A stretch of 7,790 bases of DNA from a bacterium (GTDB taxonomy: Bacteria > Spirochaetota > UBA4802 > UBA5550): contig JAAENB010000704.1 of assembly GCA_024224995.1 (NCBI GenBank), forward strand, positions 1 to 7,790. The letters are read 5' to 3'. Made by a program: the position numbers and the translations under genes. Numbering within the stretch: position 1 is the stretch's first letter; the number at the start of each line of letters is the position of its first letter. The notes beneath the pieces were generated by a model. It made no database searches. It had not been told where the DNA came from and saw nothing but the letters and a program-made list of their open reading frames with translations. This document shows positions 1-6,961 of the stretch, one piece after another.

Positions 1-3000
1 TATGATACGCTCGCTCCTTCTACCGATGATACGCATATTTTAAAATCATTTTTCTCGTCTCTGAATAATGACATGGTTTATTATGATGATTTTGAAACAT
101 TAAAACTTTTTGATTATGACAATAACGAGCTGCTCAAGTGGGTTAGAGACGATATTGGGAATGGCGTTCGCAAGGCGCTGTGTCTTGACAAGGACAGCAT
201 TTACAATAATGATCCCGGAATTACAATGACTCAGTTAAATGGACTCCTCTGGAAAGGATGGACATATACATCCACTTCGGGATCCGGTACCACGTTTAGA
301 GGAATCTTAAATTCCACTGACGGACCTATTGCCAACATGGCCAGATGCTATAGTGAAGACAATGTTGCCAAACCTTTTAGAATGCAAATAAACGATATTT
401 TGAACGGGAACAATGACGGAGATTACACCAATGATCCCGATCCGCAAGGCGATGTGTTTAAAAAGATGAACCTGGCCTATAGCAACAGTGGTGATGATGG
501 CGATCCTGAAACCATAATTGAAGCTATTCTTACAAACCTGTACCTGCATGTAATGTCCGATTATTATTCACCGGTGCAGAAAAGATGGGCCTATACTCCT
601 GAAGACGGTCAGGCTTATTTTGGTGATCCCAATAAGAATATTCAAACCTTTATGGGTGGAATTTTGACCTCTCTGAGAAATGCTCTTGTTCTTGACGAGA
701 ACGGTCTTAAGGTAGGAGAGACCGGTTCTAACAGTCAAGGAGTAGAAGTTCCCGGGCAGGATATACCTATGCTTACGGAATTTTTCTTTATGCTTGCCGG
801 CGGATATGGCGTTCTTGATCCCCAAAATGGTCCCGGCGAATTGACACTTTTTAATTGCCTGAAATCTATGGGATCTCCTTTAGGTGAAGAAGATAATAAT
901 GGCAACAAAACTGAAAGTATTAAAGTTACGCTGATTTCCTGGCTAAACTATTCTATGACAGTTAAAGCCATCGGGAATAATGGAATATACCGGAAGAGTG
1001 TCGCTGAAAACACCTGGGTACCCTATGCTACTCAGCATGATATGTCCGCCATAGAGATCCTTCAGCCCGGAACATTCCAGGAAAGAACCGGGTCGAACTT
1101 TGCAGGTGACTGGCATGGAAAATTTGCCGCCTCTCAGGGTGACGTAAGAGGAACGGGAGTTATCAATACCACGAACTGGGTTCTTACAGATGTTGCTCTT
1201 GCAAGCTGGGAAGGGTATGGTCCTTATACCTACAAAGGAAAGGCTCCAAACGGTTCCGATTGTAAATTTAAAAATGACTGGTATACGGACTGGTACAGGA
1301 TAGAATCTACCTATAATGGAAATAAAGGTCCGGGGTTTGCCCGTCGTGAATATGAAGGCAGCAGCCGAAGTCAGGGGCAGTACCATGTTTATGAAGCTGT
1401 TTACCGACCGGCTTATACCGATCCCGGTTTCGAAACCTTAGAAAACGATTCCGGATATACCAACAATAAAAATGAAAAAATGCCTAAATACGGTTATATT
1501 CGTTTTAACTCGGAAAATGGATCGTACAATAACAATAGCAGTGTAGTGTCTAATGGAGAGGCTAACCCAAGCAGCCATAAAGTTATCCTGGATTGCTCTT
1601 CACGGGAAGAAGCCATTCGTAAGAACTTTAACTGGGTTCTAAACCTGAAAAAGTATGCTTTTATTATGCCAATGAAGGCAAGTCAAAATGAATTAACTGT
1701 TAAAATTGATATATGTGCCTTTGCTTTTATTAACTGTAATGGTGTCGCAGGAATCTCCCGAATAAAAAGAGCTGGAAACTCTATTTCCAGCAATGGGAAA
1801 TGGGGTCTCGCTAAAGTGGGCAATAGGAACCTTACTACTGCTTATGAGCAGACTCATGAAGATGAAAAAAATTATTTTGTTAATGCTGTAAATGAAGGAA
1901 ACGATGCGTCCAGACTTGCCGGAGTCTCATTTGAGAAACAGGACTACTGTATTGCACTTGATTATTCGTATTATCTTGACTCAAATGTCTGGTTTATGGA
2001 AGATATTGCAAAAAGTATGGTTTCAATGTCTACGGAAGTATGGAATTGCCTTGGCGGAAGCCCCATGCTTCCCGGTGCTGTTGGTGAAAACCTCAACTGC
2101 CTGGTCCAGTTAAGTGGGGTTGAATATCAGCAAAGTGATCTTCTTGCAAACACAGGTAACGCCCTTGATAAAAATATGGAAAAGTTCGGGAAATTTTACA
2201 TTGAATATTATCCCGATGCAGATCTGATTACCAAATTAGGTGATAAAAAAATAACTCCCGCAGAACTTCCACCGGTTCCACGGGTTAAGGGAATAAGTTA
2301 TCCTGTTGCCTTTGATGATGACGGGAATACAATATCAAATGAAGCAAGCTGGGAAACCCATACCGGAGACAGCAAAGGTAAGTTTGAAGATCTTCTGGGT
2401 ATACTTGCTATTGTTTCCGGCACCATGCATGAAGACGGAACAGTTTATAAAAATATTGGCGATGATAAAAATACAACAAATCCGTCGATTGTTGCCGCTC
2501 AGACAGAAATTGACAGCGGAGATTTTGCATATTATGCCAATGAAGGCTATCGCGAAAATCTGAATGAACTGGCTCAACTTGTTATCTCCATGAATGAAAC
2601 AAAAATAGCTTCCGGAACCAGTCAACCGGAATACGATGTGACGGCTCTTATTAATATATTGGTAGACCATGATCCGGCAACAAACACAGTGGTTCCCGGG
2701 TCCAGGAAAGGGCCGATTCCAACACTTCTAAAAAGTAACTATCTGAATATTAATTATCTTGCTCCTATTAAACAGAGCATTGAAGAAACCATTCAAAACA
2801 TCATTAAAACCGCCTCTCATAACGAAGGCAAGTTTAAGCTGCTCAGCCCTTTTACCCCGGAGATGGATACTCCTGCTGAACAGCAGGCTGCGGTGCTAAA
2901 AGAATATTACGTTAAAATGGGCGATGATTTTATCCTTGATGCCTACGGCAACAAAGTAGTGAATCCCGAAGTTAACTGGGACAAGCCTATTAACAAAATC

Positions 3001-4872
3001 CGCTACCTCTTGAGCGACGAAAACCTTGACCAGGTTGAGAGAACTCTCGATTTCGTTAAAGACCTTTCCGAGGATAAGCGTTTTGTTAAATTTCTCAAAA
3101 AGGGTATTCCTGCTTTAAACAACTACATGGTTGTTAAATACATGGACGAACACGACGGCGTTACCTGGGATGAAGCGCAAGCTGCCGCCTTCCAGGTAAC
3201 CGCTTCTGACGAAGATATTGACAAATTCGTTGAGTTCCTCGCCGATTTTGAATACAAAGACTTCATTTCTTTCATTAAAGAACTTGGGTTAAACGACCTC
3301 GGTAAAATTTATAACTTCAGCTTTGATGACTGGGATAACGAACTGGACGCCAATGCCTTTAAAGACAATATTGATGAGCTCAATACCAAGCTGGTTAAAT
3401 ATTTCGGCATTAGCCCCAAAGAAGCCTTTATTGAAGGTGTCTATATTCTTACCGATGACGCGGCTCAGGTTCCCGACGGTTTTGAACCGGGCGAAAAAGT
3501 CTATGGCCTGGGTAAATATGTCCGGGTAGATACCGATGAAAACGGCGCTCCCATTGGCGATTATGATGTTGAAGATAGTGGTAAATACTACTATTACTAC
3601 GACATTAAATCCAGGATCTTTTCCGATGCCGCTTCCAGAACCGTTAATACCGATGTTGTTAAAGAAGTTATCTTCGAAGGTATTTCGGAATACGCTACCA
3701 TCCGGGATGATGAAAATTATGATGATCCCTGGTACCGGGCGAACCTTGAACAGTCTCCGTTCATGTACAGTTTCCATAAGTACGACCTTCGGCTCGACTG
3801 GACTGCCAAACAAATGAACGAGACTCTTCTTGCTCTTACCGATACTGACTTCGCTGTTGGCGGTGAGTCTGCCGCTTCCATGCAGGAAACTTTCGGCAAG
3901 GCCAGCAACCCCAGGACTTTCACCACTCCCAAGTCTATTATCAATACGCTGTATGGTTATGACGGCTCCAGCTATAATGGTATCAATCTTGAAGAACGGC
4001 TTGAGTATGCTAAATACAAAACCATCGATTCCATTTATGATGATTCTCCGGTTGATACTCTTGATGATGACGGTGAGCTCAATCTCTTTGGCGATCTTCT
4101 GGAATTTCAGGATAGCGACTATATGGCCGGAAAAGAAGCCGAGAAAAAAGTTTCTTTCAGGACTTTTATGACCAAACTGGTAGATTACCTGGATACGAAA
4201 CATCTTAATTACGAGTATACTATAGGCAGTACTACGTATTACGAAACATACGAAACTGTTGAAGCTGCAAATACCCATAAGCACATGATCAACAATAATA
4301 TCGATATTATGGCTGAACTGCTTAATCCCGACAGCAGCAACTACAAAATCGGCGCCCTCTTCGAGTCATGGGTTACCTTTGTTGATGCCGCGGACATCAA
4401 GGTCGATGACCTTGGCTCGGTTCGGGACGCGGTAGAAGCTCTGCTCTACGATCATGAAGCTAATGACGGCTCCGGTGATTATACCTTAATGGTTACCAAA
4501 CTTACGAAAAATATGCCGAAGCTGCTAAAGAGTTTTCAAGGCAAATACGACCGACTCCTTGAGTTTAGTCTTAAAGCCTTCGAAGATGACGGCATTGGTA
4601 CCTACATGATGGATACCATGGCCGCGGACTCTATGTATTCTTCTTCGGAAATTATTGATGAATTCAACCTGCTCCTTAACCAGGATATCTTCAACGAGTA
4701 CGCTTCTGAAGATTCCTTCTGGTGGCAAATGGGTAACCTTATGGATGACCTTGCCGCGCTGATCGATGAGCAGCTGGTTGATGATGATTACGAGTATTTG
4801 AGCTCCGGTAAAAGCTCTGCCGTAGACGGTCTCGATGTCTACTCCTCTACTAAAGAAATCTTTGAGTATTAG
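1..4872 (+). CDS. Giant acidic protein of unknown function, 5' partial
   Basis: The frame is open from the first base of the window to the TAG at 4870-4872, giving 1623 visible residues. The first ATG (73) has no convincing ribosome site and open codons precede it, so the true start is probably upstream. I do not recognise the family. The protein is rich in Asp, Glu, Asn, Tyr and Gly. There is no obvious membrane segment, and any signal peptide would lie outside the window. The first roughly 900 residues alternate aromatic/Gly/Asn-rich, probably beta-rich stretches with acidic loops, for example an Asp/Asn-rich loop at nt 403-453 that resembles calcium-binding loops. The last roughly 715 residues (from nt 2725) look mostly helical, with amphipathic acidic segments, apart from a Tyr-rich beta-like insert at nt 3430-3610. 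Codon usage changes sharply near 2725. The porin-like gene downstream hints at an envelope or secreted role, which is inference only. The open frame is solid; function is unknown. Confidence 0.9.
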   Translation, partial: YDTLAPSTDDTHILKSFFSSLNNDMVYYDDFETLKLFDYDNNELLKWVRDDIGNGVRKALCLDKDSIYNNDPGITMTQLNGLLWKGWTYTSTSGSGTTFRGILNSTDGPIANMARCYSEDNVAKPFRMQINDILNGNNDGDYTNDPDPQGDVFKKMNLAYSNSGDDGDPETIIEAILTNLYLHVMSDYYSPVQKRWAYTPEDGQAYFGDPNKNIQTFMGGILTSLRNALVLDENGLKVGETGSNSQGVEVPGQDIPMLTEFFFMLAGGYGVLDPQNGPGELTLFNCLKSMGSPLGEEDNNGNKTESIKVTLISWLNYSMTVKAIGNNGIYRKSVAENTWVPYATQHDMSAIEILQPGTFQERTGSNFAGDWHGKFAASQGDVRGTGVINTTNWVLTDVALASWEGYGPYTYKGKAPNGSDCKFKNDWYTDWYRIESTYNGNKGPGFARREYEGSSRSQGQYHVYEAVYRPAYTDPGFETLENDSGYTNNKNEKMPKYGYIRFNSENGSYNNNSSVVSNGEANPSSHKVILDCSSREEAIRKNFNWVLNLKKYAFIMPMKASQNELTVKIDICAFAFINCNGVAGISRIKRAGNSISSNGKWGLAKVGNRNLTTAYEQTHEDEKNYFVNAVNEGNDASRLAGVSFEKQDYCIALDYSYYLDSNVWFMEDIAKSMVSMSTEVWNCLGGSPMLPGAVGENLNCLVQLSGVEYQQSDLLANTGNALDKNMEKFGKFYIEYYPDADLITKLGDKKITPAELPPVPRVKGISYPVAFDDDGNTISNEASWETHTGDSKGKFEDLLGILAIVSGTMHEDGTVYKNIGDDKNTTNPSIVAAQTEIDSGDFAYYANEGYRENLNELAQLVISMNETKIASGTSQPEYDVTALINILVDHDPATNTVVPGSRKGPIPTLLKSNYLNINYLAPIKQSIEETIQNIIKTASHNEGKFKLLSPFTPEMDTPAEQQAAVLKEYYVKMGDDFILDAYGNKVVNPEVNWDKPINKIRYLLSDENLDQVERTLDFVKDLSEDKRFVKFLKKGIPALNNYMVVKYMDEHDGVTWDEAQAAAFQVTASDEDIDKFVEFLADFEYKDFISFIKELGLNDLGKIYNFSFDDWDNELDANAFKDNIDELNTKLVKYFGISPKEAFIEGVYILTDDAAQVPDGFEPGEKVYGLGKYVRVDTDENGAPIGDYDVEDSGKYYYYYDIKSRIFSDAASRTVNTDVVKEVIFEGISEYATIRDDENYDDPWYRANLEQSPFMYSFHKYDLRLDWTAKQMNETLLALTDTDFAVGGESAASMQETFGKASNPRTFTTPKSIINTLYGYDGSSYNGINLEERLEYAKYKTIDSIYDDSPVDTLDDDGELNLFGDLLEFQDSDYMAGKEAEKKVSFRTFMTKLVDYLDTKHLNYEYTIGSTTYYETYETVEAANTHKHMINNNIDIMAELLNPDSSNYKIGALFESWVTFVDAADIKVDDLGSVRDAVEALLYDHEANDGSGDYTLMVTKLTKNMPKLLKSFQGKYDRLLEFSLKAFEDDGIGTYMMDTMAADSMYSSSEIIDEFNLLLNQDIFNEYASEDSFWWQMGNLMDDLAALIDEQLVDDDYEYLSSGKSSAVDGLDVYSSTKEIFEY

Positions 4873-4903
4873 TAGTTTTTTACTGACTGCTTAAGAAGCG
4901 GGC

Positions 4904-4930
4904 CGCGGCTGGTTGTTTTCCAGTTCCGCG
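4904..4930 (+). terminator. Probable transcription terminator after the giant gene
   Basis: The left arm CGCGGCTGG (4904-4912) pairs with CCAG (4920-4923) and CCGCG (4926-4930), with a 7-nt T-rich loop and a 2-nt TT bulge on the 3' side. A pyrimidine-rich run (TCCCTTCCTTCTTT) follows. It begins 32 bp after the stop codon of the giant gene. The stem is strong, but the T tract is broken by C residues, so efficiency is uncertain. Confidence 0.45.
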
Positions 4931-5061
4931 TCCCTTCCTTCTTTCGCTCAGGAGAATTCTGCGAAGGTTTTCGCGCGGGGGGGTGGAGAATTCCTTCATT
5001 ATTATGTCTCTTCTTGACTGAGCCCCCGCATAAATAAAAAATCCTGTTTTTAGGATATTGG

Positions 5062-5092
5062 TTTACATGAAAAAGATAATTTGAACTACAAT
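5062..5092 (+). promoter_or_regulatory. Weak sigma-70-like promoter candidate for the outer-membrane protein gene
   Basis: TTTACA at 5062-5067 and TACAAT at 5087-5092 each resemble the -35 and -10 consensus, but the 19-bp spacer is long. Transcription starting from it would leave a leader of only about 10 nt. An alternative -10, GATAAT at 5075-5080, lacks a good -35 partner. I report it because the preceding hairpin suggests the gene has its own promoter nearby. Confidence 0.22.
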
Positions 5093-5095
5093 TAA

Positions 5096-5104
5096 GAGGG
5101 AAGG
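5096..5104 (+). promoter_or_regulatory. Ribosome binding site of the outer-membrane protein gene
   Basis: The purine-rich GAGGGAAGG ends 5 nt before the ATG at 5110. It supports that start, which is also the one that yields a complete signal peptide. Confidence 0.6.
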
Positions 5105-5109
5105 TTCTA

Positions 5110-6585
5110 ATGATAAAGAAAATAATTAGCGCTATTATTAAATCAGGTACTGCTGCCGCGATTGTTCTTTCGGCCGGTGCTTTATACGCCAGTAACTTTG
5201 GTGATACCTATGGTTTTTCCGCCAAAGGGATTAGTAAAGGGAACGCCATGTGTGCCATTGTTGATGACTGGTCTTCGGTGTGGTATAATCCAGCTGGTCT
5301 TGGAAAGACTGTTGCCCCTGATGAAGAAAAGGCTTTTTCCAATGAGGGAGATGGAATGATGTCTTTGAAGATGAAGTCGGATAGGAAAGAAGAGAAGGTT
5401 GTTAAGAAGGAAAAGAAGAATTATAAGAACCAGTTGTCTATGACTTATTTGTATTCTTATTCAATGCTTGATATTGATTTTACTTCTGCGTATGCCGCTG
5501 TTGGAAGTAATGATCCTGCTGCAAATAAAAGTCTTGCCCTGGAAGATCTCAATGTTGGATTTGTTATTATAGGTCTGGCTGTTGATCTTAACACGATATA
5601 TGAAATGCCAAAATTTATTTCTTCCGCGCGGATGGGGGTTGGCCTGGGCATGAGCCATGACGGTGCTATGGCTAAAATCCATGACATTGATCATGCTTCA
5701 TATAATTATATGCGCTACGGCAAGGAGAGTCAACGAGCTATTATCCTGGCTGCATTTGGGTTTGGTTTTCTTGATGATACTTTTGGTGTTGGTGTTGGGG
5801 CCAATGTTTCTTATGGTGGTTCCGGAGCATTGGTTCTTACTAATGTGAATATGGTTTCAGAACAGGAACCTGAGGAAGAAATGCAGATGACTCTTTCTCT
5901 CAGGCCTTCTCTAACTGCAGGATTATATTTTTCTCCCGGCAAATTATTAAGTCTGTTAAATGGCCTGGAAGTGGGCACGTCGTACCGGATGGAAAACAAA
6001 GTTGAAATTGATCCGTTAACAGCTGAGACAAACACCAAGCTGGGAGGTATTGCTTTAGGCTTAACCGTTGCCAATCTTGATTTTTATGCTCCTCATATTG
6101 TAGTTGGTGGAATAGCCTATACCAGGTGGAACACCACACTTTCTATTGATTTCGAATACCAGTTCTGGTCCGGTTTTGAAGTTTCTTCAACAGATACGGA
6201 TGCTTCCAATTCAAATAATGTTGCAATTCCAAAACTAAGAAACATCCCGGTCGTTCGCGTGGGAGTTGGCGTTGATATTCTTGACTGGTTTGACGCCATG
6301 GTAGGCTACTACTATCAACCTTCTTTTATTTCTGAGGGAGAAGACTCCGGCGCTGCCAACTACCTGGACAATGACAAGCACGTTATTTCACTGGGAGCTC
6401 TCTTTGAAGTTCCTCCACTGGCCGGTATGACCGGGCCTGTTGAGATCGTGGTTGGATACCAGTTTCAGTACCTGGTCTCCCGCTCTGTTAACAAGACCAC
6501 TGCCGATAATACCACAACGAATCCCAGTTATAATTACGGCGGGATGGCTCATGGCGGAACTCTTTCTGTCTGCTTAAAGATATAA
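5110..6585 (+). CDS. FadL/OmpP1-family outer-membrane beta-barrel protein
   Basis: The 491-residue product begins with a Sec signal peptide: MIKK, then a hydrophobic core, then small residues, with likely cleavage after ALYA near residue 27. The mature N-terminus carries the family hallmark: a GFSAKGISKGNA-like segment (about 35-46) followed by DDWSSVWYNPAGL (52-64), which matches the DDxSAxYYNPAGL signature containing the NPAG motif. The rest alternates short amphipathic strands, Gly/aromatic turns and polar loops, as in a beta-barrel. FadL-family proteins form outer-membrane channels with a plugged lumen for long-chain fatty acids or other hydrophobic compounds; E. coli FadL is slightly shorter. 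The substrate here cannot be inferred. Two oddities are a Lys/Glu-rich insert at about 87-107 and a C-terminus ending in Ile rather than the usual aromatic residue. It is probably transcribed separately from the giant gene, 237 bp upstream. Family confidence is high; substrate is unknown. Confidence 0.82.
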   Translation: MIKKIISAIIKSGTAAAIVLSAGALYASNFGDTYGFSAKGISKGNAMCAIVDDWSSVWYNPAGLGKTVAPDEEKAFSNEGDGMMSLKMKSDRKEEKVVKKEKKNYKNQLSMTYLYSYSMLDIDFTSAYAAVGSNDPAANKSLALEDLNVGFVIIGLAVDLNTIYEMPKFISSARMGVGLGMSHDGAMAKIHDIDHASYNYMRYGKESQRAIILAAFGFGFLDDTFGVGVGANVSYGGSGALVLTNVNMVSEQEPEEEMQMTLSLRPSLTAGLYFSPGKLLSLLNGLEVGTSYRMENKVEIDPLTAETNTKLGGIALGLTVANLDFYAPHIVVGGIAYTRWNTTLSIDFEYQFWSGFEVSSTDTDASNSNNVAIPKLRNIPVVRVGVGVDILDWFDAMVGYYYQPSFISEGEDSGAANYLDNDKHVISLGALFEVPPLAGMTGPVEIVVGYQFQYLVSRSVNKTTADNTTTNPSYNYGGMAHGGTLSVCLKI

Positions 6586-6604
6586 GGCAGGTGAAAGGGA
6601 CAGG

Positions 6605-6630
6605 GTGCAAGGCTTTTAAAAGAGTTGCAC
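6605..6630. repeat. Imperfect inverted repeat after the outer-membrane protein gene
   Basis: GTGCAA (6605-6610) pairs with TTGCAC (6625-6630), and the centre is the perfect palindrome CTTTTAAAAG. The arms are 13 bp with two mismatches. It starts 19 bp after the stop codon and could act as a weak bidirectional transcription stop, but no T tract follows. The flanking GTGAAAGGGACAGG on the left has no mirror on the right, so the element may be one half of a longer decayed palindrome. Confidence 0.6.
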
Positions 6631-6654
6631 TTTGAACCGGGGTCTGCTCCTTGC

Positions 6655-6670
6655 AGGGGTAGCTACCCCT
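6655..6670. repeat. Perfect 16-bp palindrome
   Basis: AGGGGTAGCTACCCCT is its own reverse complement. It directly abuts the 30-bp palindrome starting at 6671. Its GGGG...CCCC form recurs in the hairpins at 6788-6801 and 6925-6938. Confidence 0.85.
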
Positions 6671-6700
6671 TGAAAGCGACGTGACGTCACGTCGCTTTCA
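6671..6700. repeat. Perfect 30-bp palindrome
   Basis: The left half TGAAAGCGACGTGAC (6671-6685) is the exact reverse complement of 6686-6700. There is no central spacer, so this is a true palindrome with TGACGTCA at its centre. It could extrude a cruciform or, if transcribed, fold back on itself. Chance alone would not give 15 perfect paired positions. Confidence 0.95.
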
Positions 6701-6761
6701 GAACAAACCCATAGCTGATTTTCTTCGGAACCTGCACAGAAATAAACTCCATTTTCAAAAA

Positions 6762-6810
6762 CAGATCCTTTTTCAAAAACAATTTCAGGGGATGCTGCCC
6801 CAGGGTCAAC
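6762..6810 (+). repeat. Diverged direct repeat unit, copy A
   Basis: It aligns without gaps to copy B (6899-6947), 137 bp downstream, with 36 of 49 positions identical by hand count. Shared blocks are CAGATCC, TTTCAAAAAC and GGGGATG. The unit contains the hairpin GGGG (6788-6791), loop ATGCTG, CCCC (6798-6801). Confidence 0.75.
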
Positions 6811-6824
6811 ACCACAGAGGGGGA

Positions 6825-6862
6825 AACGCGCGTGGGCACGGCACGCCGTGCCCACGCGCGTT
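6825..6862. repeat. 38-bp near-perfect GC-rich palindrome (REP-like)
   Basis: The 18-bp arm 6825-6842 (AACGCGCGTGGGCACGGC) is exactly complementary to 6845-6862 around a 2-nt AC centre. GC-rich GTGGGCACGGC-type palindromes are common intergenic repeats in many bacteria. They often generate spurious open frames reading GTACRAH or GHGTPCP, and both readings occur here on opposite strands. The family assignment rests on my recollection, not on a search. Confidence 0.9.
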
Positions 6863-6876
6863 CCGAATCCTTCGGA
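6862..6876. repeat. Small perfect hairpin TCCGAA/TTCGGA
   Basis: TCCGAA (6862-6867) pairs with TTCGGA (6871-6876) across a TCC loop. It touches the right arm of the 38-bp palindrome. The TTCGGA half recurs at 6724-6729 in the upstream module, without its partner arm. Confidence 0.6.
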
Positions 6877-6885
6877 GCAATGATA

Positions 6886-6928
6886 CCCCGGGTTGAAACA
6901 GATCCCGTTTCAAAAACGGTTCCCGGGG
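6886..6928. repeat. Nested hairpin CCCCGGG/CCCGGGG with inner TTGAAAC/GTTTCAA
   Basis: The outer arms CCCCGGG (6886-6892) and CCCGGGG (6922-6928) are exact complements. The inner arms TTGAAAC (6893-6899) and GTTTCAA (6907-6913) are also exact complements around a 7-nt loop, with an 8-nt bulge on the 3' side. The outer right arm can instead pair with 6935-6941. Confidence 0.7.
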
Positions 6929-6947
6929 ATGTTATCCCGGGGCTTAC
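6899..6947 (+). repeat. Diverged direct repeat unit, copy B
   Basis: This is the partner of copy A (6762-6810). It keeps CAGATCC, TTTCAAAAAC and GGGGATG at identical spacing. Its terminal hairpin is longer: CCGGGGAT can pair with ATCCCGG across GTT, with one bulged G. Confidence 0.75.
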
Positions 6948-6961
6948 TTCTTCATAGCGTG

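Larger units (their letters stand above)
4931..5109. other. Intergenic spacer before the outer-membrane protein gene
   Basis: No gene is seen here. The spacer holds a direct repeat GGAGAATTC at 4951-4959 and 4985-4993, a run of seven G at 4977-4983, and a long-range pairing GCGGGGG (4975-4981) with CCCCCGC (5023-5029). A small hairpin TCCT/AGGA lies around 5042-5055. From about 5028 to 5095 the DNA is AT-rich, as expected of a promoter region. Confidence 0.5.

Noticed and set aside
943..1386. 147-codon open frame on the minus strand inside the giant gene
   Set aside because: A complementary-strand shadow of the real gene, with no family signature and no start signals.
3289..4284. 331-codon open frame on the minus strand inside the giant gene
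   Set aside because: It is fully covered by a well-formed + strand gene, has no ribosome site I could find, and its Ile/Phe/Gly-rich translation is what the complement of a Asp/Asn/Lys-rich gene produces.
6682..6689. TGACGTCA as a specific transcription-factor operator
   Set aside because: It is simply the centre of the 30-bp palindrome, and the eukaryotic factor known for this octamer is irrelevant here.
6616..6896. Short open frames on both strands across the palindrome array (71 and 79 codons)
   Set aside because: They read straight through palindromes, have no ribosome sites, and give low-complexity GTACRAH/GHGTPCP-type translations typical of repeats rather than proteins.
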